From positions 372,001 through 436,000 of the forward strand of contig NZ_QPKJ02000006.1 in assembly GCF_003344625.1 (NCBI RefSeq): a stretch of DNA of 64,000 nt. The letters are read 5' to 3'. A model generated the notes under the pieces. It ran no database searches and was not told the origin of the DNA. It worked only from the letters and a program-made list of their open reading frames with translations. This document shows, in pieces, positions 19,201 through 28,184 of this stretch; the first letter of the stretch is position 1; every line of letters begins with the position of its first letter. The translations under genes and the position numbers were made by a program. The stretch is from Solirubrobacter deserti (GTDB lineage Bacteria > Actinomycetota > Thermoleophilia > Solirubrobacterales > Solirubrobacteraceae).

Positions 19201-20144
19201 CGCGTGTGCGAGTCGGCCTCGGAGAGCCGGCGCAGGTGGTCGGCGCGCGGCTTGAGCTCGCGCTCGAGCAGCGCCTCGAGCTCGGCGGGCGTGCGGGTGA
19301 GCGTCAAGCCCGCGGACGGGCCCGCGCCCGGATCCACGCGCTGGTGCGGGAGCCACTTCCCCCACTCCCAGTCCGTCGCGTGCTCGGCCTCGAAGTAGGT
19401 GATCAGGCGCAGGTCGTGCGGCGCGCGAGCCGCCGCGAGCTGGACCATCAGCCCGCGGGCCCACGCCCGGGCGCGCGTGCGCTCGCCGGTGACCGCCAGC
19501 ACGCCGCAGTCCGCGAGGTCCACGACCACGGGCTCGTTGCGCAGCTTCGTGCGCCGCTCGATCAGCCGCTTGGCCTCGTGCAGCGACTGCTTCTGATACT
19601 CGGCCAGCACGTTCATGCCGAGGTCGAACTCGACCTGCTTGTCGAGCTCCACGGTGCCCTCGCCGATGCGCACGTGCAGGAAGTCCTTGTCGTGCGGACG
19701 GCGCTCCCACACGTCGCGGCCCTTGACCAGCTGCGTCCACAGCTGCTTGGCCTCGGGGTACAGGCGGGCGAGGGCGCCGCGCTGGAGCTCACCCGCGACG
19801 GCGAGCTCACGGTCGGTCTGGCGCAGGTAGTCGGCGTAGCGGCGCGCGTCCGCCGCCGCACGCTTGCGCACCATGCGCTTCTGCGACCAGCGCATGCCGA
19901 TCGAGAACAGCAGCAGCAGGCAGATCATCGCGCCGGCGATGTAGAGGAACGTGCTGGAGCCGTACGCGATCGCGAAGCCGAGCATGCCGACGCCGCCGAC
20001 CACCGGGAACAGCAGGCTGATGATCCCGACCTGCGGCGGCTGCGGCTCGGTCGGGGGTGCGGCGAGGCGCAGCTTGTCGCTCGGCACCGCCGGCGGGTAC
20101 GCCCGCGGCGGGCGGTGCAGGGTGTCCGTCTGGGGCCTCGTCAT
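16266..20144 (-). CDS. eccC: Type VII secretion ATPase EccC (three FtsK/SpoIIIE domains)
   Basis: 1292 aa motor of the type VII secretion machine. A cytoplasmic N-terminal tail of ~38 residues is followed by two membrane helices (about 39-59 and 62-82) and a DUF/stalk region. Then come three ATPase domains, with Walker A motifs VGATGSGKS near residue 495, GAPRTGKS near 828 and GDAETGKS near 1100. This corresponds to EccCa and EccCb in one chain. The first domain has a good Walker B (DLLVIVDEFAEL). The start at 20144 was chosen because upstream codons run into the divergent WXG100 promoter region. It leads an operon with the EccD-ubiquitin/MinD gene. Confidence 0.93.
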   Translation of the reverse strand: MTRPQTDTLHRPPRAYPPAVPSDKLRLAAPPTEPQPPQVGIISLLFPVVGGVGMLGFAIAYGSSTFLYIAGAMICLLLLFSIGMRWSQKRMVRKRAAADARRYADYLRQTDRELAVAGELQRGALARLYPEAKQLWTQLVKGRDVWERRPHDKDFLHVRIGEGTVELDKQVEFDLGMNVLAEYQKQSLHEAKRLIERRTKLRNEPVVVDLADCGVLAVTGERTRARAWARGLMVQLAAARAPHDLRLITYFEAEHATDWEWGKWLPHQRVDPGAGPSAGLTLTRTPAELEALLERELKPRADHLRRLSEADSHTRRNFELAAPELVVLVDGFTPDGEIAGGTSFKELLARARELKCVLVLLADARELEPSHIDARLTVPERGLGGWEVWGQDAPSIPEVRIDEVDLGIAEAIARTLAPLRLAEGDSDGERGLGASVRLVELLGADGVEAVPPAPPHRPREQALRAPIGRTKTGEVLWLDLKQAAEEGMGPHGVLVGATGSGKSELLRSLVAGLAATHDPEQLAFVLVDYKGGAAFAELSRLPHVAGMITNLSQDLSLVDRMRDALIGEQERRQTILREAGNVDDIVDYQQRRLSDPSLPPLPDLLVIVDEFAELLAARPEFIDLFVGIGRVGRSLGIHLLLSSQRLDEGRLRGLESHLRYRICLRTYSSVESKLVLGTPDAYLLPSVPGLGYLKVDTSHYEQFRAAYSSAPAPAEVDLSQPLPVRVFDTQAVDQDEPVVAPVATGASELKLLVDRLAAGRERVHQVWVDPLSEAEPLDAVLDAPPFWRGGNPGLKATVGRLDLPAEQRTEPYTLDLTGAGGHVAIVGAPRTGKSTALRTLAASLILRHAPNQVQLYAIDLGGGALAPLRHAPHVGGIAGKLDREAIPRVVAQLRGEIEDRELLFRDRGWEGMRDARAAADGVPDIVLLVDGWEVFKREFEGLDRQVEELAAAGLSFGVHVVVAANRWAEIRPALLDNLGARLELRLNDAIDSLVNRKAAEALPDVAGRALTPGGLHVQLALPRVDGEHSDEGIGDALTMIARQAAEHWDGKRADPIRLLPRVLHSVPAPDEHGIAIGIEERALEPVRVDLLEGDPHLLVFGDAETGKSSLLRTLAHGLPDDVRLTVVDVRRSLADLADAAHQYATNTLQAQEAANALQRELFPRLTTPDPDGPRHVVLFDDYDLSTGPTGGPLAPLLDLVAVGRDIGLHVVLTRRVGGSARGLYEPVFARLRELGSPGLIMSGDPSEGALLPGVKAAPQPPGRGLLVRRGERPLLVQTVFTPAGHLAKEGAR

Positions 20145-20231
20145 CGTCGTCGAACTGGAAAGGTGTGTTCCCGCTCGGGACCCGGGGTACGCCTCATCTG
20201 ACGTTTGCACTAAAGGGAGGCACATCCACCA

Positions 20232-20519
20232 ATGCCCAACATCGCTGTTACCCCCGAGCAGCTGCAGTCGATCGGCGCCCAGCTCAACGCGGGCGCGGCC
20301 AACATCGAGTCCACGCTCTCCCAGCTGGCCGGCCAGGTCGCGCCGCTGCAGTCGGAGTGGCAGGGCGTCGCGCAGGCGCGCTTCCAGGAGCTGTGGGCCG
20401 AGTGGCAGCGCTCGTCGCGCGGCATCCAGGAAGCCCTGACGGGCATCAGCCAGCTCACGCAGCAGGCGGGCGTGAACTACGAGCAGACCGAGCAGAGCGT
20501 CGCGTCCAGCTTCCACTGA
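20232..20519 (+). CDS. WXG100 family type VII secretion substrate (EsxA-like)
   Basis: 95 aa helical hairpin protein. The WXG motif is SEWQG (Trp43-Gln-Gly) at the turn, with a second aromatic cluster FQELWAEW. Length and heptad pattern are typical of ESAT-6-like proteins, which form dimers exported by EccC. A GGGAGG ribosome site lies ~11 bases upstream of the ATG, slightly long spacing. The gene is divergent from eccC with ~87 bp between starts, and is followed by a strong terminator, so it is a single-gene transcript, as expected for an abundant substrate. Confidence 0.93.
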   Translation: MPNIAVTPEQLQSIGAQLNAGAANIESTLSQLAGQVAPLQSEWQGVAQARFQELWAEWQRSSRGIQEALTGISQLTQQAGVNYEQTEQSVASSFH

Positions 20520-20545
20520 GGCGCCGCACCCAGCCGTTCGGAAAA

Positions 20546-20567
20546 GCCCGCCCCATGGCGGGTTTTT
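20546..20567 (+). terminator. Rho-independent terminator of the WXG100 gene
   Basis: Stem CCCGCC (20547-20552) and GGCGGG (20557-20562) with a CCAT loop, followed by TTTTT. It begins 27 bases after the stop codon. The A-run before the stem means it could also act for the convergent minus-strand operon that ends at 20575. Confidence 0.9.
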
Positions 20568-20574
20568 CTTTGCC

Positions 20575-21111
20575 TCAGAACGGCTCGAGGCGGATGTCGC
20601 CGACGCGCTGCGGGGCGCGGTGGCCGGCCACGTGGGCGCGCTCGGCGCGGTCCTTGAACAGCTCGAGCATGCGCTCGGCGCCCAGGTAGGCGGCGGGCAG
20701 CGCGCCGTCGAAGGCCTCCCCCATGGCGTTGGTGCCGCCGCCCGACCAGGGCTGGCGGCCGGGACCGGGGCGGCGGGGCTCGCAGCGCCAGGCGAGCAAC
20801 AACAGCGAGCCGGGGCCGCGCAGCCCGTTGCCTCCGAAGACGGTCAGGTGCGAGAGCTCGCTCCAGGCCACGTCGTGGACGAGGCGGCCGCGCCAGTCGT
20901 GGACGCGGAAGCCGTCCTCCCCCACGACGGTCGCGTACGACCGCGGGTGAAAGAGCCGGAAGCTCGCGTTCACCAGCGCGAAGCCGAAGAGCGCGACGCC
21001 GATCGCGCCCACGACCGGGTTGGAGAACAGCGCGCCGACGCCCAGGGCGAACAGGGCGAGGGCGAGCACGAAGAACACGACGCGCGCCGTGATGCCAGGC
21101 CGCAAGGTCAC
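20575..21111 (-). CDS. Two-helix membrane protein with PH-like C-terminal part, type VII locus
   Basis: 178 aa from the GTG that overlaps the previous stop as GTGA. Two membrane helices come first (VVFFVLALALFALGVGALF and NPVVGAIGVALFGFALVNASF). They are followed by a beta-rich cytoplasmic region (YATVVGEDGFRVHDWRGRLVHDVAWSELSHLTVFG) resembling bacterial PH-like domains. It is the last gene of the minus-strand type VII substrate operon. Its function is not recognised. An immunity or accessory role towards the hydrophobic substrate encoded three genes upstream is an inference from position. Confidence 0.75.
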   Translation of the reverse strand: MTLRPGITARVVFFVLALALFALGVGALFSNPVVGAIGVALFGFALVNASFRLFHPRSYATVVGEDGFRVHDWRGRLVHDVAWSELSHLTVFGGNGLRGPGSLLLLAWRCEPRRPGPGRQPWSGGGTNAMGEAFDGALPAAYLGAERMLELFKDRAERAHVAGHRAPQRVGDIRLEPF

Positions 21112-21782
21112 GAACGCACCTCCTCGAACGTGGGCAGCAGGCCGCACAGCCCGCGGAAGACCGCCGTCGGCGTGGCCGGCCAGAGCTCCACTGTCGGATC
21201 GTCGGGGATGACGAGCCAATACCCGTCTTCGGTGTCCAGTACCTCGATGTCGCGGCCGCCCAGCGCGCCGTCGGCGGGCTCCCAGGTGGCCGAGACGCGC
21301 CAGTGCTCGCGCAGGCCGGCCACGACGCGCTCGAACGCCGCCGCCTGCTGGGGGTCGGCGATGCCGGCGCGCACCGCCTCGCGCGCGGCGAGGGCCTCGG
21401 CCAGCGCGGCCGGGGCGACCGCGATCCGGATCGCCGGCTCGAAGCGCGGCCGCGGGCCGACGTCGTTGAGGCGCACCAGCGCGTCGATCACCAGCGGCGT
21501 GCGCACGGTCACGAGCCGCATCCGGCCGTCCGGAAGCGGATGCGCGAGCACGCTCCCGCGCGGGCTCACCCAGCCGCGGCCGCGCCGGTCTCCGCGCTCC
21601 ATCCACAGCTCGGCGAGCGGGGCGCGCACGATCTCCCGCGCGGCCTGCAGCCGCGGGTGCAGCGCGCCGTCGACCAGCAGCACGCCGGCGTCCTCGGGCG
21701 GCGCGTCACGCTCGCCTAAGACCCAGTCGATCACCTCGACGCGGGCGCGCAGGTCGCCGTGCGCCTCCTCGAACTCGATCAT
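21108..21782 (-). CDS. Hypothetical protein in type VII operon, possibly EspG-like
   Basis: 224 aa. The ATG at 21782 overlaps the previous stop as ATGA. There is no signal peptide or membrane helix, so it is cytoplasmic. Blocks such as PLAELWMERGDRRGRGWVSP and RMRLVTVRTPLVIDALVRLNDV are loosely reminiscent of EspG chaperones, which hold type VII substrates, but the similarity I can see is weak. Position between a WxG-headed substrate and a membrane protein supports an accessory role in secretion. It should otherwise be treated as unknown. Confidence 0.75.
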   Translation of the reverse strand: MIEFEEAHGDLRARVEVIDWVLGERDAPPEDAGVLLVDGALHPRLQAAREIVRAPLAELWMERGDRRGRGWVSPRGSVLAHPLPDGRMRLVTVRTPLVIDALVRLNDVGPRPRFEPAIRIAVAPAALAEALAAREAVRAGIADPQQAAAFERVVAGLREHWRVSATWEPADGALGGRDIEVLDTEDGYWLVIPDDPTVELWPATPTAVFRGLCGLLPTFEEVRS

Positions 21783-22225
21783 CGCGCGACCTCCAGCGAC
21801 TCCGCGCACGCCGTCCACGCCTCCGCCGCCTGCCAGTACTCGGCGGTGTCGCACGAGCAGGAGACGATCCACGCCGCGCCGTCCACGAGCAACCGCCACT
21901 GCTCCAGCGTGACCGAGACCGGCCGCTCGAGGTCGACGAGGTAGGTCGCGAGCGTCCGCTCGGCGGCGTGCCCGGCGAGCGTCGTCGCGGCGCGGTCGAT
22001 CAGCCGGAACCCGGGCACGCGCCGCTCGAGCAGCTCCACGCCCAGCGCGGTGTACTCGTCGAGCGTGATCGGCTCCGGCAGCTGCTCGGCGACGACGGTC
22101 AGGTTGGCGCGGAAGGGCGATGCGCCGCTCCCGTCGCGGGCGACCAGGAACGTGCCCGGCTGGTCGACCAGCTCGACGTCCTCCGGCAGGTCGATCGCGA
22201 ACTCGGCGTGCTCGTGGCGCTGCAT
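21779..22225 (-). CDS. DcrB/LpqN (DUF1795-like) fold protein in type VII operon
   Basis: 148 aa, no signal peptide. The pattern (EFAIDLPEDVELVDQPGTFLVARDGSGASPFRANLTVVAEQLPEPITLDEYTALGVELLERRVPGFRLIDRAATTLAGHAAERTLATY) follows the Mog1/PsbP-like fold shared by DcrB, LpqN and DUF1795 proteins. In type VI secretion the DUF1795 (Eag) proteins are chaperones for effectors with hydrophobic segments. This gene overlaps by one base (TGATG) the gene for a type VII substrate with a glycine-rich hydrophobic C-terminus, so a similar chaperone role is proposed as inference. Family assignment is from pattern only. Confidence 0.7.
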   Translation of the reverse strand: MQRHEHAEFAIDLPEDVELVDQPGTFLVARDGSGASPFRANLTVVAEQLPEPITLDEYTALGVELLERRVPGFRLIDRAATTLAGHAAERTLATYLVDLERPVSVTLEQWRLLVDGAAWIVSCSCDTAEYWQAAEAWTACAESLEVAR

Positions 22226-23691
22226 CAGAACGGGTTCAGGTCGGGCATGTCGACGTCGGGCAGGTCGATGTCGGAGAGCTTGTCGCCGATGTCGCCGACG
22301 ACGTCGGACGCGGCGTTGTAGCCGTCCACGACGCCGTTGGCCACGGTTGAGCCGACGTCGGCCATGAACTCCTTCGCGGGCTCGATCGACGCCGCCACCG
22401 CGCCCGCGGCGAGGCCCGCGCCCGCGCCGATGAGCAGGCCGACGCCCGTCCCGACGCCCGGGAAGATCGCCGTGCCGATCGCCGCGCCCGCGATCGAGGC
22501 GCCGCCGACGTAGACGCCCACGCCCGCGGCCCGGCCGACGCGGTCGGTCTCGGTCAGGTTCGGGTTGGACGCGTCCTCGCGGTACTGGTCCCAGCCCGCG
22601 CTGCCGATCGAGATCGCGCCGCCCACGAACGGCACCGCCTTGCCCGCCTTCGCCCACTTGCCGGCGGCCGCCCACCGGTCCGCGTCGATGACGGTCACCG
22701 GGGAGCGCGTCGCGGTCATGTGGTCCACGACGGTGATCCCGTGCCGCCCGGCGACGAACGTCCGGCCGGCCGAGACGTTCCAGGCGTACCCGGTCGAGAT
22801 CGCGGCGTTGCGAGCGCGCAGCCCGTAGGCCACGAGCGCGCCGCTGCCCCAGTCCGACGCGGCGTCCAAGGCCCGGTCGCCGAACCACTTGTAGCGCCCG
22901 ACCGTGTCGTTCTTCGGGTGCGCGAACACCAGCTGGGCGAGGAAGGCGTCCTCGTTGAACCACTTCTGGCCCTCGTTGGTCGTGTTCCACCACGAGCCGC
23001 CGCCGGCCGGGGCGCCGGTCCCGGGCGCGCCCGCCGCCGCGTAGGCGGGCGAGGCGGCAGAGGCGGCGCCGAACGCGCCAGCGGCCGTCTGGCCGGCCTC
23101 GCGCGCGTCCTCCATCGCCTCGCGCCCGCGCTTCTTGGCCGCCTCCAGGTCGTGCTGGGCGCGTTCGAGCTCGCGCCTGGCGCGCGCCTCATCGGCGGCG
23201 GCGACGGCGGCGTCGCTCTCGGCCTGGGCCCGCGAGGCCTCGAACTCCGGAGCGGGCGTGGCCGCGGCGGCGCTCAGCGCGATCTGCTTGGACGCGAACG
23301 CGACCGCGTCGCGCGCGGCGGTCTGGCGGTTCTGGGCGTCCTGGATGGCGCGTTCGGCGGCGTCGATGCGCTTCTGGGCGTCGCGCGCGTCGCGGATCGC
23401 CTCGCGGGCGCGCTGCTTGGCGCCCCGCAGCGTGCCCGCGTAGCTGCGGGCGGCCTGCTCGGCCTGCCCGAACGCCGTCACGGCGGTGTCGATCGCGCCG
23501 CTGTTGGTCAAGCAGGAGCCGGCGTAGGACACGCTCGCCGGCCCGGACCAGGCCAGCCCGGCCGGCATTCCGCGCAGCTCGCCCGCCGCGCCCGTCAGGG
23601 TCGCCGCGACGGCGCCGAACTCACCCGCGGCGTCCTCGAGCGCGGCCGGCTCACCTTCGGGGACCTCGATGCCCGCGAACGAATCGCTCAT
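22225..23691 (-). CDS. Putative type VII-secreted effector: WxG head, coiled coil, glycine-rich hydrophobic C-terminus
   Basis: 488 aa. Residues 1-95 form a helical WXG/LXG-like head with W48-S-G50 at the expected turn. Residues ~95-215 are a long Ala/Arg/Glu coiled coil. A Gly/Pro/Ala linker leads to a C-terminal domain that opens with SWWNTTNEGQKWFNEDAFLAQLVFAHPKND and contains a glycine-zipper hydrophobic stretch (VGVYVGGASIAGAAIGTAIFPG, VGLLIGAGAGLAAGAVAASI). The layout matches polymorphic-toxin-like type VII substrates. The hydrophobic part suggests membrane insertion. The ATG overlaps the EspC-like gene as ATGA. No known toxin catalytic motif was recognised. Confidence 0.75.
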   Translation of the reverse strand: MSDSFAGIEVPEGEPAALEDAAGEFGAVAATLTGAAGELRGMPAGLAWSGPASVSYAGSCLTNSGAIDTAVTAFGQAEQAARSYAGTLRGAKQRAREAIRDARDAQKRIDAAERAIQDAQNRQTAARDAVAFASKQIALSAAAATPAPEFEASRAQAESDAAVAAADEARARRELERAQHDLEAAKKRGREAMEDAREAGQTAAGAFGAASAASPAYAAAGAPGTGAPAGGGSWWNTTNEGQKWFNEDAFLAQLVFAHPKNDTVGRYKWFGDRALDAASDWGSGALVAYGLRARNAAISTGYAWNVSAGRTFVAGRHGITVVDHMTATRSPVTVIDADRWAAAGKWAKAGKAVPFVGGAISIGSAGWDQYREDASNPNLTETDRVGRAAGVGVYVGGASIAGAAIGTAIFPGVGTGVGLLIGAGAGLAAGAVAASIEPAKEFMADVGSTVANGVVDGYNAASDVVGDIGDKLSDIDLPDVDMPDLNPF

Positions 23692-23975
23692 CGCGGCACC
23701 ATCGCGTTCGTGTCGGTCTGCGAATAGGCCAACCCGGCCGCGCCGACGTTAGACGCCAGACCGCCGATCGATCCCGAGAGCATCTGGAGGGACATGCTCC
23801 AGGCCATCGAGAAGTCGGCGATCGCGGCCTGCGCGACCACCTCGCCCGCTGCCCCGGACGCCGCCTGCCCGGCTGAGTCCACCCGTCCCGAAAGACCCGC
23901 CACCTGCTCCGCGAGCGCGCCCTGGCGCCCGCTCGCCACCTGCAACTGCCCTGGCTCTACTTCAATGTGCGACAA
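23688..23975 (-). CDS. EspC/WXG100-like type VII secretion partner
   Basis: 95 aa, TTG start (TTG TCG CAC ATT). The sequence (IEVEPGQLQVASGRQGALAEQVAGLSGRVDSAG ... FSMAWSMSLQMLSGSIGGLASNVGAAGLAYSQTDTNAM) fits the ESX-1 EspC-like/DUF2580 family, small helical hairpins co-secreted with larger substrates. It is the first gene of the five-gene minus-strand operon and overlaps the effector gene by 4 bp, so the two are likely made 1:1 and may form a secretion pair. Confidence 0.8.
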   Translation of the reverse strand: MSHIEVEPGQLQVASGRQGALAEQVAGLSGRVDSAGQAASGAAGEVVAQAAIADFSMAWSMSLQMLSGSIGGLASNVGAAGLAYSQTDTNAMVPR

Positions 23976-24037
23976 GGCCCAAACAACGCCTCCAACTTGC
24001 CTACGATCAGGTTCTTGGTACCACGGTCATACGCCCC

Positions 24038-24066
24038 GCACACGCCCAGTCGCACAGATCCGCACA
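24038..24066. promoter_or_regulatory. CGCACA repeats in the divergent type VII / sdh intergenic region
   Basis: CGCACA occurs at 24038, 24051 and 24061, the last two 10 bp apart, in the 120-bp gap between the EspC-like gene (minus) and sdhC (plus). A TAGGAT hexamer at 24078-24083 is a plausible -10 box for sdhC, giving a leader of only a few bases. Which regulator uses the repeats is unknown. Confidence 0.35.
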
Positions 24067-24095
24067 AGGGCGACGGCTAGGATCGCTAACTGTTC

Positions 24096-24772
24096 ATGAG
24101 CGCCGCGGTTTCAAAGCGGCCGTCGCTCTACGCCACGGCCGTCGGCAAGAAGTACGCGATGGCCGTCAGCGGCCTGATCCTGATGGGCTATGTGCTCCTG
24201 CACATGATCGGCAACCTGAAGGTCTACTTCGGGGCCGAGTCGCTCAACGCCTACGCCGAATGGCTGCGTGAGATCGGCGAGCCGGCGCTGCCGCGCGAGT
24301 GGTTGCTGTGGGGAATGCGCTTTGTGCTGCTGGCAGCCGTATTCATCCACATCCACGCCGCTTACGCCCTCACGATGATGAACCGCCGCGCGCGGCCGGT
24401 GAAGTACGAGTCCAAGCGCGACTTCGTCGCCGCGGACTTCGCTTCGCGGACGATGCGCTGGACCGGGATCATCGTCGTGCTGTTCGTGATCTGGCACCTG
24501 CTGGATCTCACCTGGGGCACGACCAACCCGGACTTCGTCAAGGGCGACGTGTACCGCAACCTGATCGCCTCGTTCGAGCGGGCGCCGGTCGCGATCTTCT
24601 ACGTGCTGGCGAACATGGCGCTCGGCGTGCACCTCTACCACGGCGCCTGGAGCCTGTTCCAGAGCATGGGCTGGTACGGCACGTGGCGCCGCTCGTTCGC
24701 CATCGGCTTCGCCGCCATCGTCGTGATGGGCAACGTCTCCTTCCCCCTCGCCGTCATGTTCGGGGTCATCAA

Positions 24773-24776
<4 letters not shown>
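24096..24776 (+). CDS. sdhC: Succinate dehydrogenase cytochrome b subunit
   Basis: 226 aa membrane anchor with five membrane helices, as in the type B (di-haem, Bacillus/Wolinella-like) succinate:menaquinone oxidoreductases. Histidines suited to haem binding lie in the helices ([42 protein letters not shown]). The N-terminal [27 protein letters not shown] is typical of the family. The stop overlaps the sdhA start as TTGA, so anchor and flavoprotein are coupled. Confidence 0.93.
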
Positions 24777-26691
<1,915 letters not shown>

Positions 26692-26695
<4 letters not shown>

Positions 26696-27426
26696 AGCTG
26701 ACCTTGAAGATGTGGCGCCAGTCCGGCCCGGACGCGCCCGGGGGATTCCAGACCTACGTCGTCGACGGCGTGACCGACGAGATGTCCTTCCTCGAGCTGC
26801 TCGACGTGCTCAACGAGCAACTCGTCGGCGAGGGCGAGGAGCCGGTCGCGTTCGACTCGGACTGCCGCGAGGGCATCTGCGGCTCGTGCGGGGTCATGAT
26901 CGACGGCCAGGCGCACGGGCCGCAGCGCGGCACCGCCACCTGCCAGCTGCACATGCGGCTCTACAAGGACGGCGACACGATCGTCGTCGAGCCGTTCCGG
27001 TCCGCCGGGTTCCCGGTCATCAAGGACCTCATGGTCGACCGCTCGGCGTTCGACCGCATCATCGAGGCCGGCGGCTTCATCACGGCGCCCACGGGCTCCG
27101 CTCCGGACGCGAACCTCATCGCGGTCCCCAAGATGGACAGCGACCGCGCGATGGACGCGGCCGCCTGCATCGGCTGCGGCGCGTGCGTCGCGGCGTGCCC
27201 CAACGGGGCCGGCCAGCTGTTCACAGCGGCCAAGCTCGCTCACCTGAACCTGCTCCCACAGGGCCAACCGGAACGTCAGCGGCGTACGATCGGCATGGTG
27301 GAGGAGATGGAGAACTACTTCGGGTCGTGCACGAACCACCGAGAGTGCTCGGCGGCGTGCCCGAAGGAGATCAGCATCGACTTCATCGCCATGCTGAACC
27401 GCGACTACCGGAAGGCCCGTCGGTGA
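26692..27426 (+). CDS. sdhB: Succinate dehydrogenase iron-sulfur subunit
   Basis: 244 aa. The N-terminal ferredoxin domain has the [2Fe-2S] ligands in [13 protein letters not shown] plus a later TATCQLH cysteine. The C-terminal domain has [15 protein letters not shown] and [15 protein letters not shown] for the two cubane-type clusters. It links SdhA to the haem-bearing SdhC anchor. It is translationally coupled on both sides by 4-bp overlaps. Confidence 0.95.
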
Positions 27427-27761
27427 ACAACGCTCAGATCGATCGCCTGATGTCCTCCGTCCCAGCGTCGACGGAGCCGCGCGTGCTCAGGCGCGTCCAG
27501 GGCTACGCCACCACGGCGCGCCGAATGGACGCACGGATCGCGGCGTTGCGGATCGAGCTCAACCGGGCGCTGCGCGCGGTCGACGACGCCGTGCCCGAGG
27601 GCCGCGGCGACGAGGCCGCCGACGCGGCGCTCGAACTGGCCCGCGAGCTGGACTCGCTCGAACGCATCCAGCCGCGCGTGGACTCGTGGCTGCGCGCGTC
27701 GGTCGGCACGGTCAGCGACGACGCGGGCCCGGAGCCGTTCGGCGAGGGTCCGACGGCGTAG
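27423..27761 (+). CDS. Small helical protein at the end of the sdh operon
   Basis: 112 aa, GTG start overlapping the sdhB stop as GTGA. The sequence is almost entirely helical with a heptad-like charged pattern ([36 protein letters not shown] ... [21 protein letters not shown]) and an acidic tail. There are no membrane helices, cysteines or catalytic motifs. I do not recognise the family. Tight coupling suggests it is made with succinate dehydrogenase and could be an assembly or regulatory factor, but that is context only. Confidence 0.75.
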   Translation: MNNAQIDRLMSSVPASTEPRVLRRVQGYATTARRMDARIAALRIELNRALRAVDDAVPEGRGDEAADAALELARELDSLERIQPRVDSWLRASVGTVSDDAGPEPFGEGPTA

Positions 27762-27767
27762 GGCCCT

Positions 27768-27834
27768 AGAGATCCGCGAAGCGATCTCTCAGCCGAAATC
27801 GCCACGCAGCCGGCGCCAGCCGGCTCGCGGCGAT
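27768..27834 (+). terminator. Two consecutive stem-loops after the sdh operon
   Basis: Stem-loop 1 (27768-27789) pairs AGAGATC(C)GC with GCGATCTCT around a GAA loop, starting 6 bases after the stop. Stem-loop 2 (27798-27834) has an inner 7-bp stem AGCCGGC/GCCGGCT with a GCCA loop and an outer ATCGCC/GGCGAT stem. No T-tract follows. The pair could end sdh transcription or protect its 3' end. Confidence 0.5.
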
Positions 27835-27893
27835 GAAGCGCCCTAGACGAACGTTGCGCGCGCGGCCACGCGCGCGAACTACGTTGAGCGCGA

Positions 27894-28184
27894 ATGGAGA
27901 TCGTCGCCACCGCGCTGGTCCTGCTCATCCTGGTCGCCCTGGGCGCGCTCGTGGTGCTGCCGGCGCTGCCGCTGCTGCTGCGCTCGCGCGGGCGCTGGGG
28001 ACGGCTCGGGCGTACGATCGCCCTCTGCGGGGCATCGTTCTTCCTCACATGGTGCGTCGTGCCCATTTTCGTCTTCCCGAGTGGAGAGGTCACCGTCGGG
28101 ATGACGATGTTCGCGCTGTACGGGGCGATGATCGAGGCGGTCGTCGTCGCGGTCGCGGCCGCGGTCGCCGCCTACGGCGACTGA
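27894..28184 (+). CDS. Small three-helix membrane protein
   Basis: 96 aa. It has three hydrophobic segments: an N-terminal helix of Leu/Val/Ala, IALCGASFFLTWCVVPIFVF, and a C-terminal FALYGAMIEAVVVAVAAAVAA. There are short loops and a basic cytoplasmic patch (RSRGRWGRLGR). Function is not recognised. The stop shares four bases with the next frame (CTGA), so it is probably co-expressed with the secreted protein that follows. Confidence 0.7.
   Translation: MEIVATALVLLILVALGALVVLPALPLLLRSRGRWGRLGRTIALCGASFFLTWCVVPIFVFPSGEVTVGMTMFALYGAMIEAVVVAVAAAVAAYGD

Noticed and set aside
16290..20201. A 1303-codon open frame on the plus strand opposite eccC
   Set aside because: It is the shadow of a GC-rich gene on the other strand: low-complexity Arg/Ala/Gly/Val composition, no domains, no ribosome site, while the eccC frame has three complete ATPase domains.
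27850..27892. GC-alternating hairpin (GCGCGCG...CGCGCGC) before the small membrane gene
   Set aside because: Simple CpG-alternating sequence easily pairs with itself in DNA of this composition; no further support for a function.
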